Assembly: GCA_004794655.1 (NCBI GenBank)
Contig: SMMW01000605.1
Coordinates: forward strand, 1,890,001-1,954,000
Source: Marisa cornuarietis
Taxonomy: Eukaryota; Mollusca; Gastropoda; Architaenioglossa; Ampullariidae
Direction of reading: 5' to 3'
Length of the DNA stretch: 64,000 bases
Below the pieces are notes generated by a model, which was not told the DNA's origin, did not search any database, and saw only the letters and a list, made by a program, of their open reading frames with translations. Of this stretch, positions 1 through 13,700 are shown in pieces (the first letter of the stretch is position 1; each line of letters starts with the position of its first letter). A program made the position numbers and the translations under genes.

Positions 1-575
1 TAGGCTTCTAAAATGCAAGTCGTGATATTTCTTCTTAGCCATTATGTTTTAAAATATAGTTTGATACGAAGAGGGAGAGCAGGACAAACACTTCAAACTA
101 TCGGGACATAGAGTATTTAATATTATTGCAATTTTATGCAAGACTGGATATCGTCTTGTCTGGAAGTCACATGAAAGGTTTTTTGCCGTTCACAAGACAG
201 AACAAATAGGGAGATTTCGTTGAATGTAAAAATCTTGATGCTGTTTGGGTCATTAATAAATTTCTAGGAAATCATTCTATAATTTTATTTAGACCCTTGA
301 GTAGATGGTGAAATAGCCATATGCTGAAACATCAAAAACCCACCCATGTGTTATTGTCTAATTTATTACATTTTAACATCTTGGCAAATAGAGACCTAAC
401 TCAGAAAGTAACAATATGGAAAGAATAAGCATAACAAGTTATATGAATACAAATTACTTGATAAATTTGTTCAAAAAATCAGCATTAGTGGATTAGGTCA
501 AATATTGTACTGTATTAAAAATATTTTGAGATTATGTATGTGTCTAAAGTACTATTGTCATATTTTGTTTTGCAG
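1..575. other. AT-rich non-coding sequence upstream of the first visible exon
   Basis: I see no open frame, splice-flanked exon or repeat unit here. It is probably an intron or upstream sequence of the + strand gene. Confidence 0.4.
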
Positions 576-648
576 CCTATTGTGAAGACATTCCTGGCTT
601 GAGCCAGCATAGACTAACTTGCAGTTTTGTAAAATAATATGAATCCAG
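576..648 (+). other. 5' UTR exon of the VWA-MIB-WWE gene
   Basis: The segment is flanked by a T-rich tract with TTGCAG and by the donor GTAAGC. It has no open frame that continues into the next exon. Its ATG at 640 runs ATG AAT CCA G and, after splicing to 1742, reaches TAA within two codons. It is therefore a short upstream ORF that overlaps the real start codon. The promoter and any earlier exon must lie left of the window or in the first 570 bases, where I see no clear core promoter. Confidence 0.5.
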
Positions 649-1741
649 GTAAGCATCTGATAACAGAAACACTAAATAACACTTTAAACCTATTTTTGAA
701 TTATAACTGTATTGCAAATCCCTACCTTCTTAACACACCTTCAGCATCTGTGGTATATGTGTAAAATTTTTCATTTGAGAAGTCCTTAACATTGTGAAAT
801 ATTTGAAATAAGTAAGGAGATAGTATGAAGGTAAAAGGGAAGGTAAAGGTTAGCCATTGTTCTACTACTGTAGGAGCAGTGAACTTTTGATGGTTCAGTG
901 TAGGTGACCCAGCATATTAAAGTTGTAGTCAAACGTCCATATTCTAGCCACATGTAACATGCCTAGAATGTCAAAAAATTAGTCCATGGTTTTTGCAACA
1001 ACTTGACCAGAGAAAAGTCTGCATGCATTGATGGCATTGCTGTTTCTAAAACACAAAGAATAATAGTAAAATAAGTTTTAAAGTTTACAGGAATGAGTTT
1101 TCATATTGATGGCTGTTGTGACTACACTTTTGTTGTCTCTTCATTACTATTCAAATGTTAGCTCAAAGAATTCATTTTGAATGAACTTGGTCTAGACTTT
1201 TTTTTTATTTTAAATTTTATTGTTGCTAAGTACTATTACTGATTTTGTATGATGCAAGAATTAAAAAGATAATACTGAGAAGGTGTTAATGGCCAGAGTC
1301 AGTGTGAAAGGTGAAGGTAAATGTGCAGGGCATCTCAGAAAACATATGAAAGGCAGACCAGCCTTTTTCTTCCACTGTCTTTAACTCTCTTTCAAAAATC
1401 AGGCTACTGTTTGGGTAGCAATTTTTTCTCATGCAGGCTTAAATGGACCATGAACAACTGAACTTCTTTGAGTCAACTGAACTGACCACATGTAGTGCAA
1501 TATCCTGACCAAAAGACAGGCTCATTCTGCTGAACATTATCCATGAAACAGCGATGTAAAATGAAACAAAACTAAGAACAATGTGAAGACAGCTGCATTC
1601 GCGTAGTAAAGGGTGATTACTGCAAAATAAATTGAATAAATGAATATGTCTGTGCAAAAAAAGAAAAAGAGTGCTTCAGCTGTCTTTGTTGATAAACTCT
1701 TTTGAATTCTTATTTTGATTTATTTTTTTTTTTTTTACTAG

Positions 1742-4700
1742 ATGGCTAATAAGCAAGCAAGCCCGGACATCCAGGAACATATACACTCAACACAAAATCT
1801 GACTGTTGCCGAGGAAACAATACTTGTAGAATCTGCTGAGATTGATGGCACAGAGTCTGATGCTGATGATGGTAAAAGAAATACTTTGCTTTAAAAAAAA
1901 TATGAGATTCCTGCAAAAACAGACTTGACTTTCCTGTGACAAAACGTTAATATCATCTAAATCATGATCTTGACATTAAACTCACAGAGAAACTAAAAGT
2001 AAAACAACCTTTTTTGGTACCAGTCAGATAAAGTAAGATCTGATCTTTCAGTTTTGAAATACAGTAAGTCCCACTGTATTCTTTATGGTTTTAGTCAATG
2101 GGATTGAGCATACTGCTTGATGTACCATCTCAGCTCTCTCATTGGAAGATGAAGATGAACACGTAATTTGTAGCAGTACATACGTTAACTCTTGAAAAAA
2201 AAATTGTCTCTTATTTATAGGTATTGTTACATTTTGGTGTGATCTTTCATGTTGTTGCAATTTCTAGTAATGTTCTTTCATTTTATAGCATGAGCTTTGA
2301 GTACTTCCTCTCAGTAAGCCATCACTGTTTCAGATGGCATCATTCACAATGGATGTACATCTCGCTATACCCAGACGATTGGTCATATCATTCGTGACAG
2401 CAGTGGAGACACGTATATCACCCAGAACTTGAATCAGCTCAGAGTCATTGTTAATCATGAGGCAATGAATATGCTTATAAAAAACGACTTCAGAGTGGAT
2501 AAAGTTCAGGGTAGGTAATTAGTTAGGCATTTTACATTATAATAGAGAGTGGAAGCCAAAATTCTTGAAAATAGAAACCTGTTTAGTTTTAAAGAAATAA
2601 TCATAAAAAGAAATGATATTTGCTTAGTAACTTCGCCAGTCCAAATATGAGAGTTGCATACAAAAGAATTTGTCAGAGTTTGAATCTGTTGGGTTGTTGG
2701 AAAAACCATGACATATTTTTGCAACAGATGGTGCTAGTTCAGTTTTGGAAGTACTAGAGTCATTCACATCTATGTTATTGGTATGTCATTAGACAGTTAA
2801 CAGTTCTACTTCATTCTAATAAAAAAAATTTGAGCAATTCGATAGAGTTTTGGAGATTTTACAAGTTGAAGATGAAGATCAAATTCCATTTTCACCATAT
2901 TTTAATATTTTACTGCCCTAAAGGGAAGAACGTGCGTTTGCAGTGACAATGGTCTATAACAACGTCAATGCCAACGATGTTCCATGCTGGTGATTTTGGT
3001 CAGGGAGCTCCAGCGAGGCTAATGATGACCAAATAAAGGCATTGATCAAGTGAAACCCACATTACACAACATGAGAGATTGCAAAAACATTGAGCATCCA
3101 TCATTCAAGCATTCATAACTTCCTGAAGACGCTTGGATATGTGATCAAGCTCGATATTTGGGTTCCTTGTGAACTCGAAGAAGTTCATTTGATGGTGCAT
3201 ATAAACATTTGCAATATGCTTTAAACATGAGAAAAACGATCTATTTTTGAAGTGGCTGATAACTGGTGATGAGAAGTGGATTGTTTACAACAGGATGGTG
3301 TGCAAACGGTCTTGGTTATGACGTCATGATTTGACTCAAACGACATCGAAAGCAGATATTCATCAGAGGAAGGTCATGCTCTCAGTGTGTTGAGATTTTA
3401 AAGGTGTCTTGTTTTTTGAGCTCCTACCAAGGGACCAAACAATCAATTTGAATGTGTGCTGTTGGCAACTGGACAGTTTGAACATCATCTAGAAACATCC
3501 AGAGCTCGTTAATTGTAAAGAAATTGTGTTCCATCACGACAACAGGAGACCACACACAAGTTTGATCACCTGCCAAAATTACTGGGGCTTGGATAGGATG
3601 TGTTGCCACACCCACCATACTTACCTGAACTAGCGCCGTCAGACTACCACTTGTTTCACTCTTCAAAACTTCTTACATGGTATAATGTTCATTTCAGATG
3701 AGGCTGTAATTCAGCTCCTTGTTCAGTTTTTCACAGATAAAAACAGGTTCTTCTATTAACGAGGAATTATGAAGCTCACTGAAAGATGGCAAAAGGTTAT
3801 TGAACCAAATGGGCATGATATCATTGACTGATTTTTTTTAACAGTTTATTTCGTATTACGTCACATGACAATATTTTTTGTATGTGATGATTACATTGAG
3901 TAAAGAACACACACACACAAAGTACAAAAGTTACATGATAATAGTGGCTTTAACATGGTGCAGGGTCAGTTACAGCCAGAAATCACTTGCTGCTTTATAG
4001 TTTAAAAAAAAAAATTAATTTTCAAAATACTAAAAGTGGCTCATTCACTATAGAACTGAGTATCAAAGACAGTGGAAGCTTAACAGCAGCACACAGTTAT
4101 TATGTCTTATTAAGAGTGGTTTTTCCTTACATTTATACAATATAATTCTCAATTACCATCATGGACTGATCTTTGTTTATATAAATAAATGACCTTCGAA
4201 AAACAGAAAATATATGTCATGACTTTTCCGACAACTCAATAATTTGATATTCCAAACAACTTCTGCAATAAAAGCTTTGACCAAATTTGTTTTGAAATGA
4301 ATAAAAAGAAAAAAAATTGTAGAATAACTGTTTTTCTTCTTAAAGCCATGAATCACAATTATGAGTTTTGTGAACATTGAAGATGATTCTTTTTTTTCCT
4401 TTTCAGAAAAGTGTTAGTGAAGGGAAGAATGAAAAATCGTATTAACGATACTTTCTTCAGAAGCACTAAATTACTTTTTGCAGTATAAGAACTGATCAGA
4501 TATGTTTAGGATAATTTTAGTGAGAATCTGCTGCGAACAGGCAGCCAACTGGAAGTCTCTAGATAGTGTAAATCTGTAAATCTGTGATTTAGCACTGTCC
4601 TGAAGAGTAGCAAATATACTCCTCATGTTTCATCAACTAAAATTTAATGAATACAATTCTGATTGAAGCTGACCGACATGGTGTACATTTGAGAAAAATA

Positions 4701-7700
4701 TGTGAAATTCACAATTACATATTTAAAAAAGAACATGCATTTCTTTTTGTTAAATCTAACTTGTTAAATTATTTAGTTGAATTGTGAAGGAAAAATTTGT
4801 GGAAAATTAGTTCTTTTTTCTTTTTTCCATTTCCAGACACTGTGCTTAGATGTCTTATGAGATTAAGCTGGAATGGAGAGGAAATTCTTCGCAAAGCTTT
4901 GACAGCATTCAAACTGACACTAAAAGAAGACATGATGCCTAATCTTCTAAAGGAAGTCAAAGACATTATTTTAGGTGGTGCAAATCTAAGTAAAATGCTC
5001 GGTTTGACTGAGGCACTGTTCAAGAAGTTTTCCATGAGGTGGCTGGGCATCGATCTTGGTTCCCTTGTATTCATTTTTGAGCATAAAAGTGAGAAAGACT
5101 GCAAAAAGACATTAGAAGGCCGAATCTGCCAGGAGAATCAAGAAATCATTGATGTTCTGTTTAAGTTTTTACCGTCATGGGTGCCTAGAGATTACAGATT
5201 GTGGGAGGTGTCTGAATACACGCTGACTGATAAAGATTTCTTGGCATGGCAATCATATCCAGTCTCATTTTATCAAGGTGAGATAACTGTGTACCTATAC
5301 AGAACTAGTGATGCACAGCATGCATAAATATTACCAAAACATCTTTAAATTACCAGTGCCTTTTTTATACATATGATTTCTTTAGAACAAGAAACCAATA
5401 TACACAGGAAGAAGAAATAGCTTTTGTTGCATCACTGTGAACAAATTTCTTTGTTCAGGGCAGATTAATAAGGCAGCCCTAAAATACATCTTGTCTTCAG
5501 ATAAGATTTATTCTAGAGGAAGGTGCAATATGTGGTATATTAAGCATAAATAAAGTTGCCATCTAGAATGCTGAAATTGTTAGAAATTATGTTAAACTTT
5601 AGACATTCATAATTTAATAAACTCTTATTTCGAAAAAGGTAATAACTTTGTAGATGTCATTGTTGAAGACAGGAGGGGCAACCATTTTTAAGAGATGGTG
5701 CAGGCATTTGTTTCAAATTTTGGTGATTGGTAGTGTGGGGGTGTTGTAGCTCTGTAGTTAGTGTTGTTGCTCTGTAGTTAGTGTTGTTGCTGACTGTGAT
5801 GCAAAAGGTCAAAGGTTCAAAGCTTGCTTAGGCCACCAGAATTCTCTCTGGTCCGCCAGGGGCAAATGTGTACCAGATTTATCAGACAAGGTAAATATGT
5901 AACAGGAGGGCTAAAAGTCTTGTGGAGTGCAAAATTTTATTTTCATTGGGTTCTCTTAGAGCAAGATAATTTTAGCCATTTGGGTTACCTAGTGCAAGAT
6001 GATATTTTGCCCAAATCTGGGTGAGTTTGTCCCCTTTCCTTCCATTTTTGAGATTAGGACCTACAAGCATCGTAGTCATTAGTGCACATAACGAGGTCAG
6101 CAACATGGACTTCAGATTGTAATGGATATATTTTATGTTGCCAAGGCTTGTGGGAGAGCTGGGACCATGTGTTAGGGTGTCACAATTTTGACCACTTTTT
6201 GTGATGTTTGAAGGCCTGTGTATTGAGAAAAAAAAATTCATCTAGATTTGTGGAAATAATGTCTTGCACAGAATTTTGGGGAAAAAATGTGCACCCTACT
6301 AGTCCTTCAAGCTCAGATCTCCATATGCCAAGCTTTAGACAAAAATAAACCTATGCTCCTATGATTCCTAGGCCGTGACCCTTTTCCTTTAACTGATTTC
6401 AATTTACTCAGTCAGACATATATCTAATAAAAGCATATCTGGCTATATATTTTTGATTCCCTATGGCTCTATGTATTTTAAAATAATTGTATTAAATTTA
6501 ATATCTTGTTCATTTGTTTTAGTTGTTATTTTTAACATTACAAACAGTATATGCATTAAAACACTTTAGTACCAGATATTGTGATTTGTAGGAAGATCTT
6601 TTTAACATTTTCAGGAGTGTACTCGGAAGAAAGATCCTTGCTGAGAATAGAGCAAAAACTGGAAGAAATGCTTGAGAAGATGAAGGCCTCACTTGAGCAT
6701 TCTGTAGTCACACAGATCAAGCAGTCTGTTGTTACACAGATGAAGGAATTTGCAAAGAAAGAAATGTCTGAATATTTATCGCATTTGAAACAGGAGACTC
6801 AACATGAACAAAGACCAGAAAGTGGAAAACCAGAAAGTTTGGAAAGTGAACCTAAAAGATCTGTTATAAACTTGTCTTCTTTTGAAGAACGTCACCAAGC
6901 AATAGCTAGGATTACAAGCAAACCCACACAGCACCAAGACAATGTGAACAGACAGCGCGACATTTGTCATGTATATACAGCTGCAAGGGTGGCAAAACCA
7001 TGTGATATGATTGTGCCGCTTCATAAGAACACAAATTTTACACCTGAGCAAGAAGATACAAAGTAAGCATTTTTTTTCTGGAATATTAACATTTCTTGTG
7101 CCATTTTGCAAAATGCCACTGCAGTCAAATCACTTGAAATGCACTGTCATCTATGCAATTACATTTATTTATTATAGTTATTACATATTGTAATTATTAC
7201 ATGATGTATTATATTTATGACACTTTGTGAGTAGTTATTACTGTTTCATTAGTGCTAATACTTTGTTTACTTCCTTGCCAAAAACTGTTTTTTTCATTTT
7301 TCCTAGTCTGTGCACTCATAGTACTATTAGTTACAGATGCAATTATTTTTATGTTTTTATTCCAAAACAGCAGATTAAATTTTAAATTTAATTACTTTCA
7401 CTAAATTCAAGATTAAAGTTTCTTAAATAAAGAATGGAACTGTAAAGGAAGGTTGTGTATCCACAGTTAAAAATTTAATATTACAGCATTTGTCAGTATT
7501 TTGACAAAAATGAGGAAATTTGCTTCATATTTGCAATGTGGGCTAGAATGAAATAAAAAGGGTTTACCTCGCTTACCATAATAGGATTTCATCATAATTA
7601 TATGCTAAAACTTTTTACTTTTACTAAGTAGTGGTGGCTGGAGAGAGGATATGTGTGTGTAGGAAATATTGGAGTAAGAACAGGCCTTTTTTACTGTTTT

Positions 7701-10700
7701 ACTTTTAAACTTGCTTTTCAAAATGTACAATGTGCAGCACCAATGGTGTTGGAAAGCAAGATAAAGTCGCTTCTGATGCAAATTGCACAACCAGATTTAG
7801 CATGTTTTAAATTTATCCATTATTGCAATAATGTAGACAGCAAATGTCTTTAGCAATTTACTTGCTGCTGATTAGTTGTTCTGTTATACCCCATCATTTT
7901 TCATAGTGGACAATTATGGCAAAGCAATGGTACCTTGCAGAAAATATCAACATTTTTCATGCGAGCAAGGGACCTGACATTTTCAGGTTTATTTCTCCTA
8001 TGAGCTCTTCCAAGTGGGATTTTATTGTCACCTTTTGATCTACCAGTTTATTTATAGATCTGATTAAGCAGCAGTGAAGTAAGGGAAGGAAGATGCTGGC
8101 AGCCATTTATTTGAAGAAATTAAAATTGCAGCAGTCACAGCCACTGTGTGACTTTCTTGTTATCTCTTTCAAATGGTACCTTTACCCAGCCAAATTACGT
8201 TGTAGTCAAAATTTGCTCTGCATATTAGATTTTCTTCATTTGAACACACACAAACTCTCAGACTGCATTTATACAGAACTTAACATTTATGCTAATATTA
8301 TATTTATATATTAATGTTATATTGATATTAATTTTAATTTATTAAGTTCCTCAGTCTAAATTTATGTATATTTTAACTTTTATTTAACAAAATCTCAACG
8401 AATAGTACTCAGAAAACAACTATTAGACTCAAAATTGGCTGAAGTATTGTCTTCTACTTGCTATACTTGTATTCTGTATTTCAAACATTTCTGTTGACTA
8501 TAAGTTATGATACAAAAGAAACCTAAAAAGCATCATAACTGTCCTATCTCAGTAAAGTACTGGCTTTTGAAATATCAGGTGGCATTATGAGACTTATATT
8601 GATGGAACAGTAGTGCTTGTTGATCTGTTTTAGTAAAAAGTGGCTTTCAGATTATAATCTTCAAGATCAGACCTTGAAGACCTTACCCAGCCTTCATCTG
8701 GTTGAAAAACAATCTGAAGATGTGTCTGTTGAGCCTAAAAGGTAATAAATACATATTATCTTCTATAACAAAATGAGAATGAGAGATGAAAGAAGAAAAT
8801 TATGTGTGTATTAGTGCTGCACTGGTTAATGATATGCGTTAAAATGTTTCATTTTTAAAATACATGTTTATTAAATATGGCAAAGTTTAAATTATTTATA
8901 TGTAGATATATTGTGTGCTATATTTAACAGTTGTTATTATACTAGCAAGGGTACATCCGTTGCCTAGATTGATTTCTATTGTGAACTCTTCCAGTTAAAA
9001 TTTTATTGTCAACTTTGGATCTACCACTTCATTTAAGTCAAGCTGTTCAGTTTATTAATTGAGATGCATGACATCAGTATAGCAAAGCAATGAAACAGTT
9101 GTCTTTGCATTTGCTGTACTTTAATTGTGCCTTGTATAACCAGCTGAGGTTGACAGCTCACTCTTTGTTGTGATCACAGACGTCATCTCTCTTTCTCTCT
9201 TGCTTTAATTTGTGTCGTGCTATATTGCCTACCTCCTTTCTCTCTTTCTCTCTCCTAGGGTACCCTATGAAATGATCTTGATGGGAAAAATATCAGCGTT
9301 AGTGACATCAAAGTCTTTGCCAGAATCTTCCAGATTTTGTTTTTTGGAGTCACCAGTATTATTTAAAACTGGATAACATAAGTATCATACTAAATGTGCA
9401 CCATTACATGATCCAACAAAATATACAAACTTCTCATAGAAGAACTACTTCTGCAAGATTTGGTTGGGATCTGAAAAGATTAGTGGATATGCATAGCACT
9501 GGAGTGAACATGCACACACACACACATGCTTTCACAAATCCCTACATTCTGCTTTATCTATTAGATTAGTAATAAAAAATGTTATATTATACTTTGAAAT
9601 CTTATGAAAAAAAGATTAATTTCTTTTTCTAGTATATGTGGTAGTGAATTATGTCCTCAAAAGGTGTAAGATGCACAGAGGTTTATGTATTAGAAACACA
9701 TTACCTGAATTTGAACATCAAACTTTGACTCTCTCTTTTATATAAAAACTTCCATAAGAAGGACTCGGTAAAATGGTTTGAGAAATTTTTACATCTTTTT
9801 GTAGTAAAATCCCTGAACCTACAAGAGAAACATCATCTGAGAATCCACCACCACCACCACCTCCAGAGTAAGGAGAGGATGCTTATTTTGCATTTGAATC
9901 TGTTTATTATAAATCTGCCTGTGCAGTTGAGTAATTAATAATTATGTGCGTAAGTCCATCAATATATATTTGTTTGTCTGTTCATATGCATAAGAGAAAG
10001 AGGATGGGTGGTGGGAGCATTAACTGAGCAGACACAATGCTGCTGTGACAAGAAGAGATAAATTTTAGCTTCCAAAATATATATACTGTATTTTTCTTTC
10101 TAGAGGGGAAATTACAGTTAAAAATTAAACTCCTAAAGGAAGCAGTCAGTTAATGATGGTATCATGCCTCCTTTAGCATGTGGTCTTTTTTTAAAAATTA
10201 ATAATATGGATAAAACATATTAAAGGAGTGTAGATATCAAGTTAGATATTGGTATGATGATTCTTTGCGACAATGTTTTTTTCCTCAGCAATTCAAGTGA
10301 AGAAGAAAAGGAAGAGGCACCACCTCCCAAGAAATCAAAAGAAGAACTAGGTGGTTACAGTTAATTGGTCAATTGGTCAGAATTTCAAATTACGGGTTCC
10401 TAGACACCACAAGACTAATGAATGATCTTGGGACAACCAAGAGAAGAACTCTGTAGTTGGTATTGAGTGACAAAGAGGAGAAGAAGTGCATTTCTGGTTG
10501 TTCTACACAATTCTGCATAATGTACTTAATGCACTCGGTGTATTGTGTTCAAGATTTGCTATATTTAATAGTAGTTAGAATTTGGTTGTTGAATCTGCCA
10601 GCAGCAGCATGAAAATGTTTTTATAAACAGCAAGAGATTGAAACTGCTGGATAAATAAGTAATCCTCTAGCACATAACTTGAATATTTAAATCTCTAAAA

Positions 10701-13700
10701 CGTAAAAATATTTTGGGAAAATAACTTTCAAGTCTAGTTTCATTCAGCATTCTACACTGCAGTCCTGTAGCTTTGTAAATGGGAATTTATGCTTCAGTCA
10801 TAGTCATCCATAAGCATGAAAGAATGATGATTAGATATGGGGTTTTATGTGAAGATAATCAAATGTACATTAGCATGTGTGTGAGTGCTCGCGCGCATGC
10901 GCCTACTCTAATCTTTTTATTTGTAAGATCGTCCTTATGACAGAATTTGTCTGTCCTTAGTGACTCAGGCAGAACAGCTGCTGAACTGGGTGAATGTGAA
11001 GAGTAGAGCGTCCCAGTCCAAGGATCCAGAAATTATGCGCATGATGGATCAAGTTATTCATGCTCTAGCTGATGGTGAGTGGACATTTTCAATCTCGGGA
11101 AGTTTATTTTGTGTGTGTGTGTGTGGACACGTGTCTTTTGATGCACATTATTATTGACAGTTCCCACCATTACATGATGATGATAAGGATAATAATAATT
11201 GAATTTGTGAAGTGCATTTTGCCACATGGATGTGTGTAGAACAGTACTCTTGTTTATGCAAGATATTTCTTAAAGAGATGGGTCTTGATACTAGATTTGA
11301 ACCCATCACATGTAAATATGGTTTGAAAAAAAAGAAGACAAGAATTCCTAAGAGTTAGGCCTAAGAATGAAAAGGATCGATTGTTGAATTTCTCCCATCT
11401 GATGTGTAGCACAGGGAGGATGGTCCCATAAGCAGACCAAATAAACTGACTCGGGTGGTATGGCATCAGTAGGTCAGACAGGTATGTTGGGGCAAAGCTA
11501 TGAAGAAAAAGGTAGCACAGTGTGGTGATTTTGTAATCAGTGCAAGCTTGGACTGAGAGCCAGCAAAGCACATGAAGGACGGGTTTAGCAGGGTCTATTT
11601 TTGAATGTGGAAGATAATATGAGCAGCATTTTTTTTGAGCTCTTCAAAGTTTGTCCAGCAGGCTGTTACGGAGATTGATGAATAACAATGTGCAGTAATC
11701 CAGCTGGTACAACACAAAAGCAGACATGAGCATTTGGTGGCAGAAACTCACACAAAATGTCAGATGTGACTGATTGTGCGATGCTCAGGGAAGATGGACT
11801 TAAAGAGTGCATTGATGTGAGATTCAAGAGATAATGATGCCTCAGTCAGTCAGTCAGTCGTCCCTTGCCTGGCACCTGGCGTTGGGGGGAGCACATGGAT
11901 AGATGCGGCAGCTGACAGGGCCGCCACTCTTGCCTATTTTGGGCGATAGTGAGCAGGTCCTGTACAGGACAACCAGTCCAGTCTTTGACGTTCGTAAGCC
12001 AGTTCTTCCTCTGACCGCCGGTGACTTGAAGGATAGTCTTCAACAAGGCGTCATGCCGGGTCACGTGACCAAAGAAGACCAGCTTACGTCGCTTGACTGT
12101 TGATAGTAGAGGTTCCTGGTGTCCTACAAGTGTGGCAATCTTGTTTCTTACAAAGTCGTTGGTTTTATGTTCTTTGTATGAGATCCGGAGCAGCCTCCTC
12201 AGGCACTTGTTCTCAAATGCCTGGATTCTCCTTTCCATTTCGACGAGCAGAGTCCACGTGTCGCATCCGTAGAGCAGGATCGGCAATACCAGGGATTTGT
12301 ACAGCCTGTACTTGGTAGTGAACCTTATCTTGTAGCTATGCCAGATCCTATCTATCCTAGCCATTGCTGCTGCTGCTATTGCGATCCTGATGTGGATATC
12401 TAGCGTGGAGCTGCCATCCTTGGAGAGGGTGTCTCCCAAGTACTTGAAGCTGCTTACCTCTTCGAACTGTACCCCGTTCATATAGATATCTGTGTTGCCA
12501 TTGATCATAACTTTGCCCTTTCCATGCTGGTCTCCATTCCATATGCATTTGAGCTGTCTGTCAAAGGTAACACAAATATTCCACTTTGCGAGACAATGAG
12601 AAACCCCAGACATGGCACAGATTTCAGTTTTTGCAGAGGCTATAGGAAGGACCTCAGTTTTTCATCATTCATTTTCAACTTGTTGATGGACATCCAGTCT
12701 ACTGTGTACTGTGTATTAGTGCAAACCTGCTGGAGCTGGGAAGTAAGGTCAGACAGTAGCAACTGTGTATCATCAGCATACACTGCATGCCCAAGTGGCA
12801 GATGGTAGAACCACGGGGTTTGATGTACAGAGAGGATGGGGGGAACTGGTGTTTTACACCGAGCCAGCAACTAAGGCTATATTAGTAACATAAAGGCACT
12901 GATAGATCCAGCATTGGCAGTAAGGAGATATGATCTCTGTCGCAAGCAGATGGTAAGTCATTCAGCACTCACAGCAATGAGTCAAATCATTCTCACAATA
13001 GTGAGATGATTCAAGTAGACTGTGGCTGAAGAGATGGTTCAGGAGCTGGACCCGCACCTTGTCAAGGACTTTGGGCAGAAAAGGGTGATTGGAAAAAGGG
13101 TGATAGTCTTTGAACTTATTCGGGTCAAGGCTGGGTTTCTTTAGAAGTGGGGTAAAGACAGCATGCTTATAGATGGGGGTATGGAACCAGTTGTCAAATA
13201 TATTTTATGACAAAGAAGTAGTAAAAGTGAAAAAGGAAGGAAAATCAAGTTAATGTAACCTATGGATTACTGCAGAAGATCATCCAGCGCCTAAGGCACG
13301 GGCCCTGGATACAGTCCTTGTGCTGGACACATCAGACAGTGTTGCTGATCAACATCTGGATGCTCTGAAAGCCATTGCACACACCTTTGTTGATGGCAAG
13401 TATTTTTCTTTTTGTGGGAGTTTATTTTTGTAGCCAGCCTGCTCGCGCATTTTCCTATAATTTGATAACACACATTCAATGAATGTTCCATGGAAACTCT
13501 TTAAAAGTACTTTCGTATTCTCAGTTTGGCTGGGTGGATGGATTTATTTAAGTCTTCTGAGAAAGGGGACATGTACTATTTTATTCATTCTTGTCTTTCT
13601 AATTATTATTGCTATAATAATTATGAAGGTATTTAATCTCTTTTTGCCTGCTACTTATTCTCATGGTCTTAATGAAAATGCAAATTATGACAATTATTAA

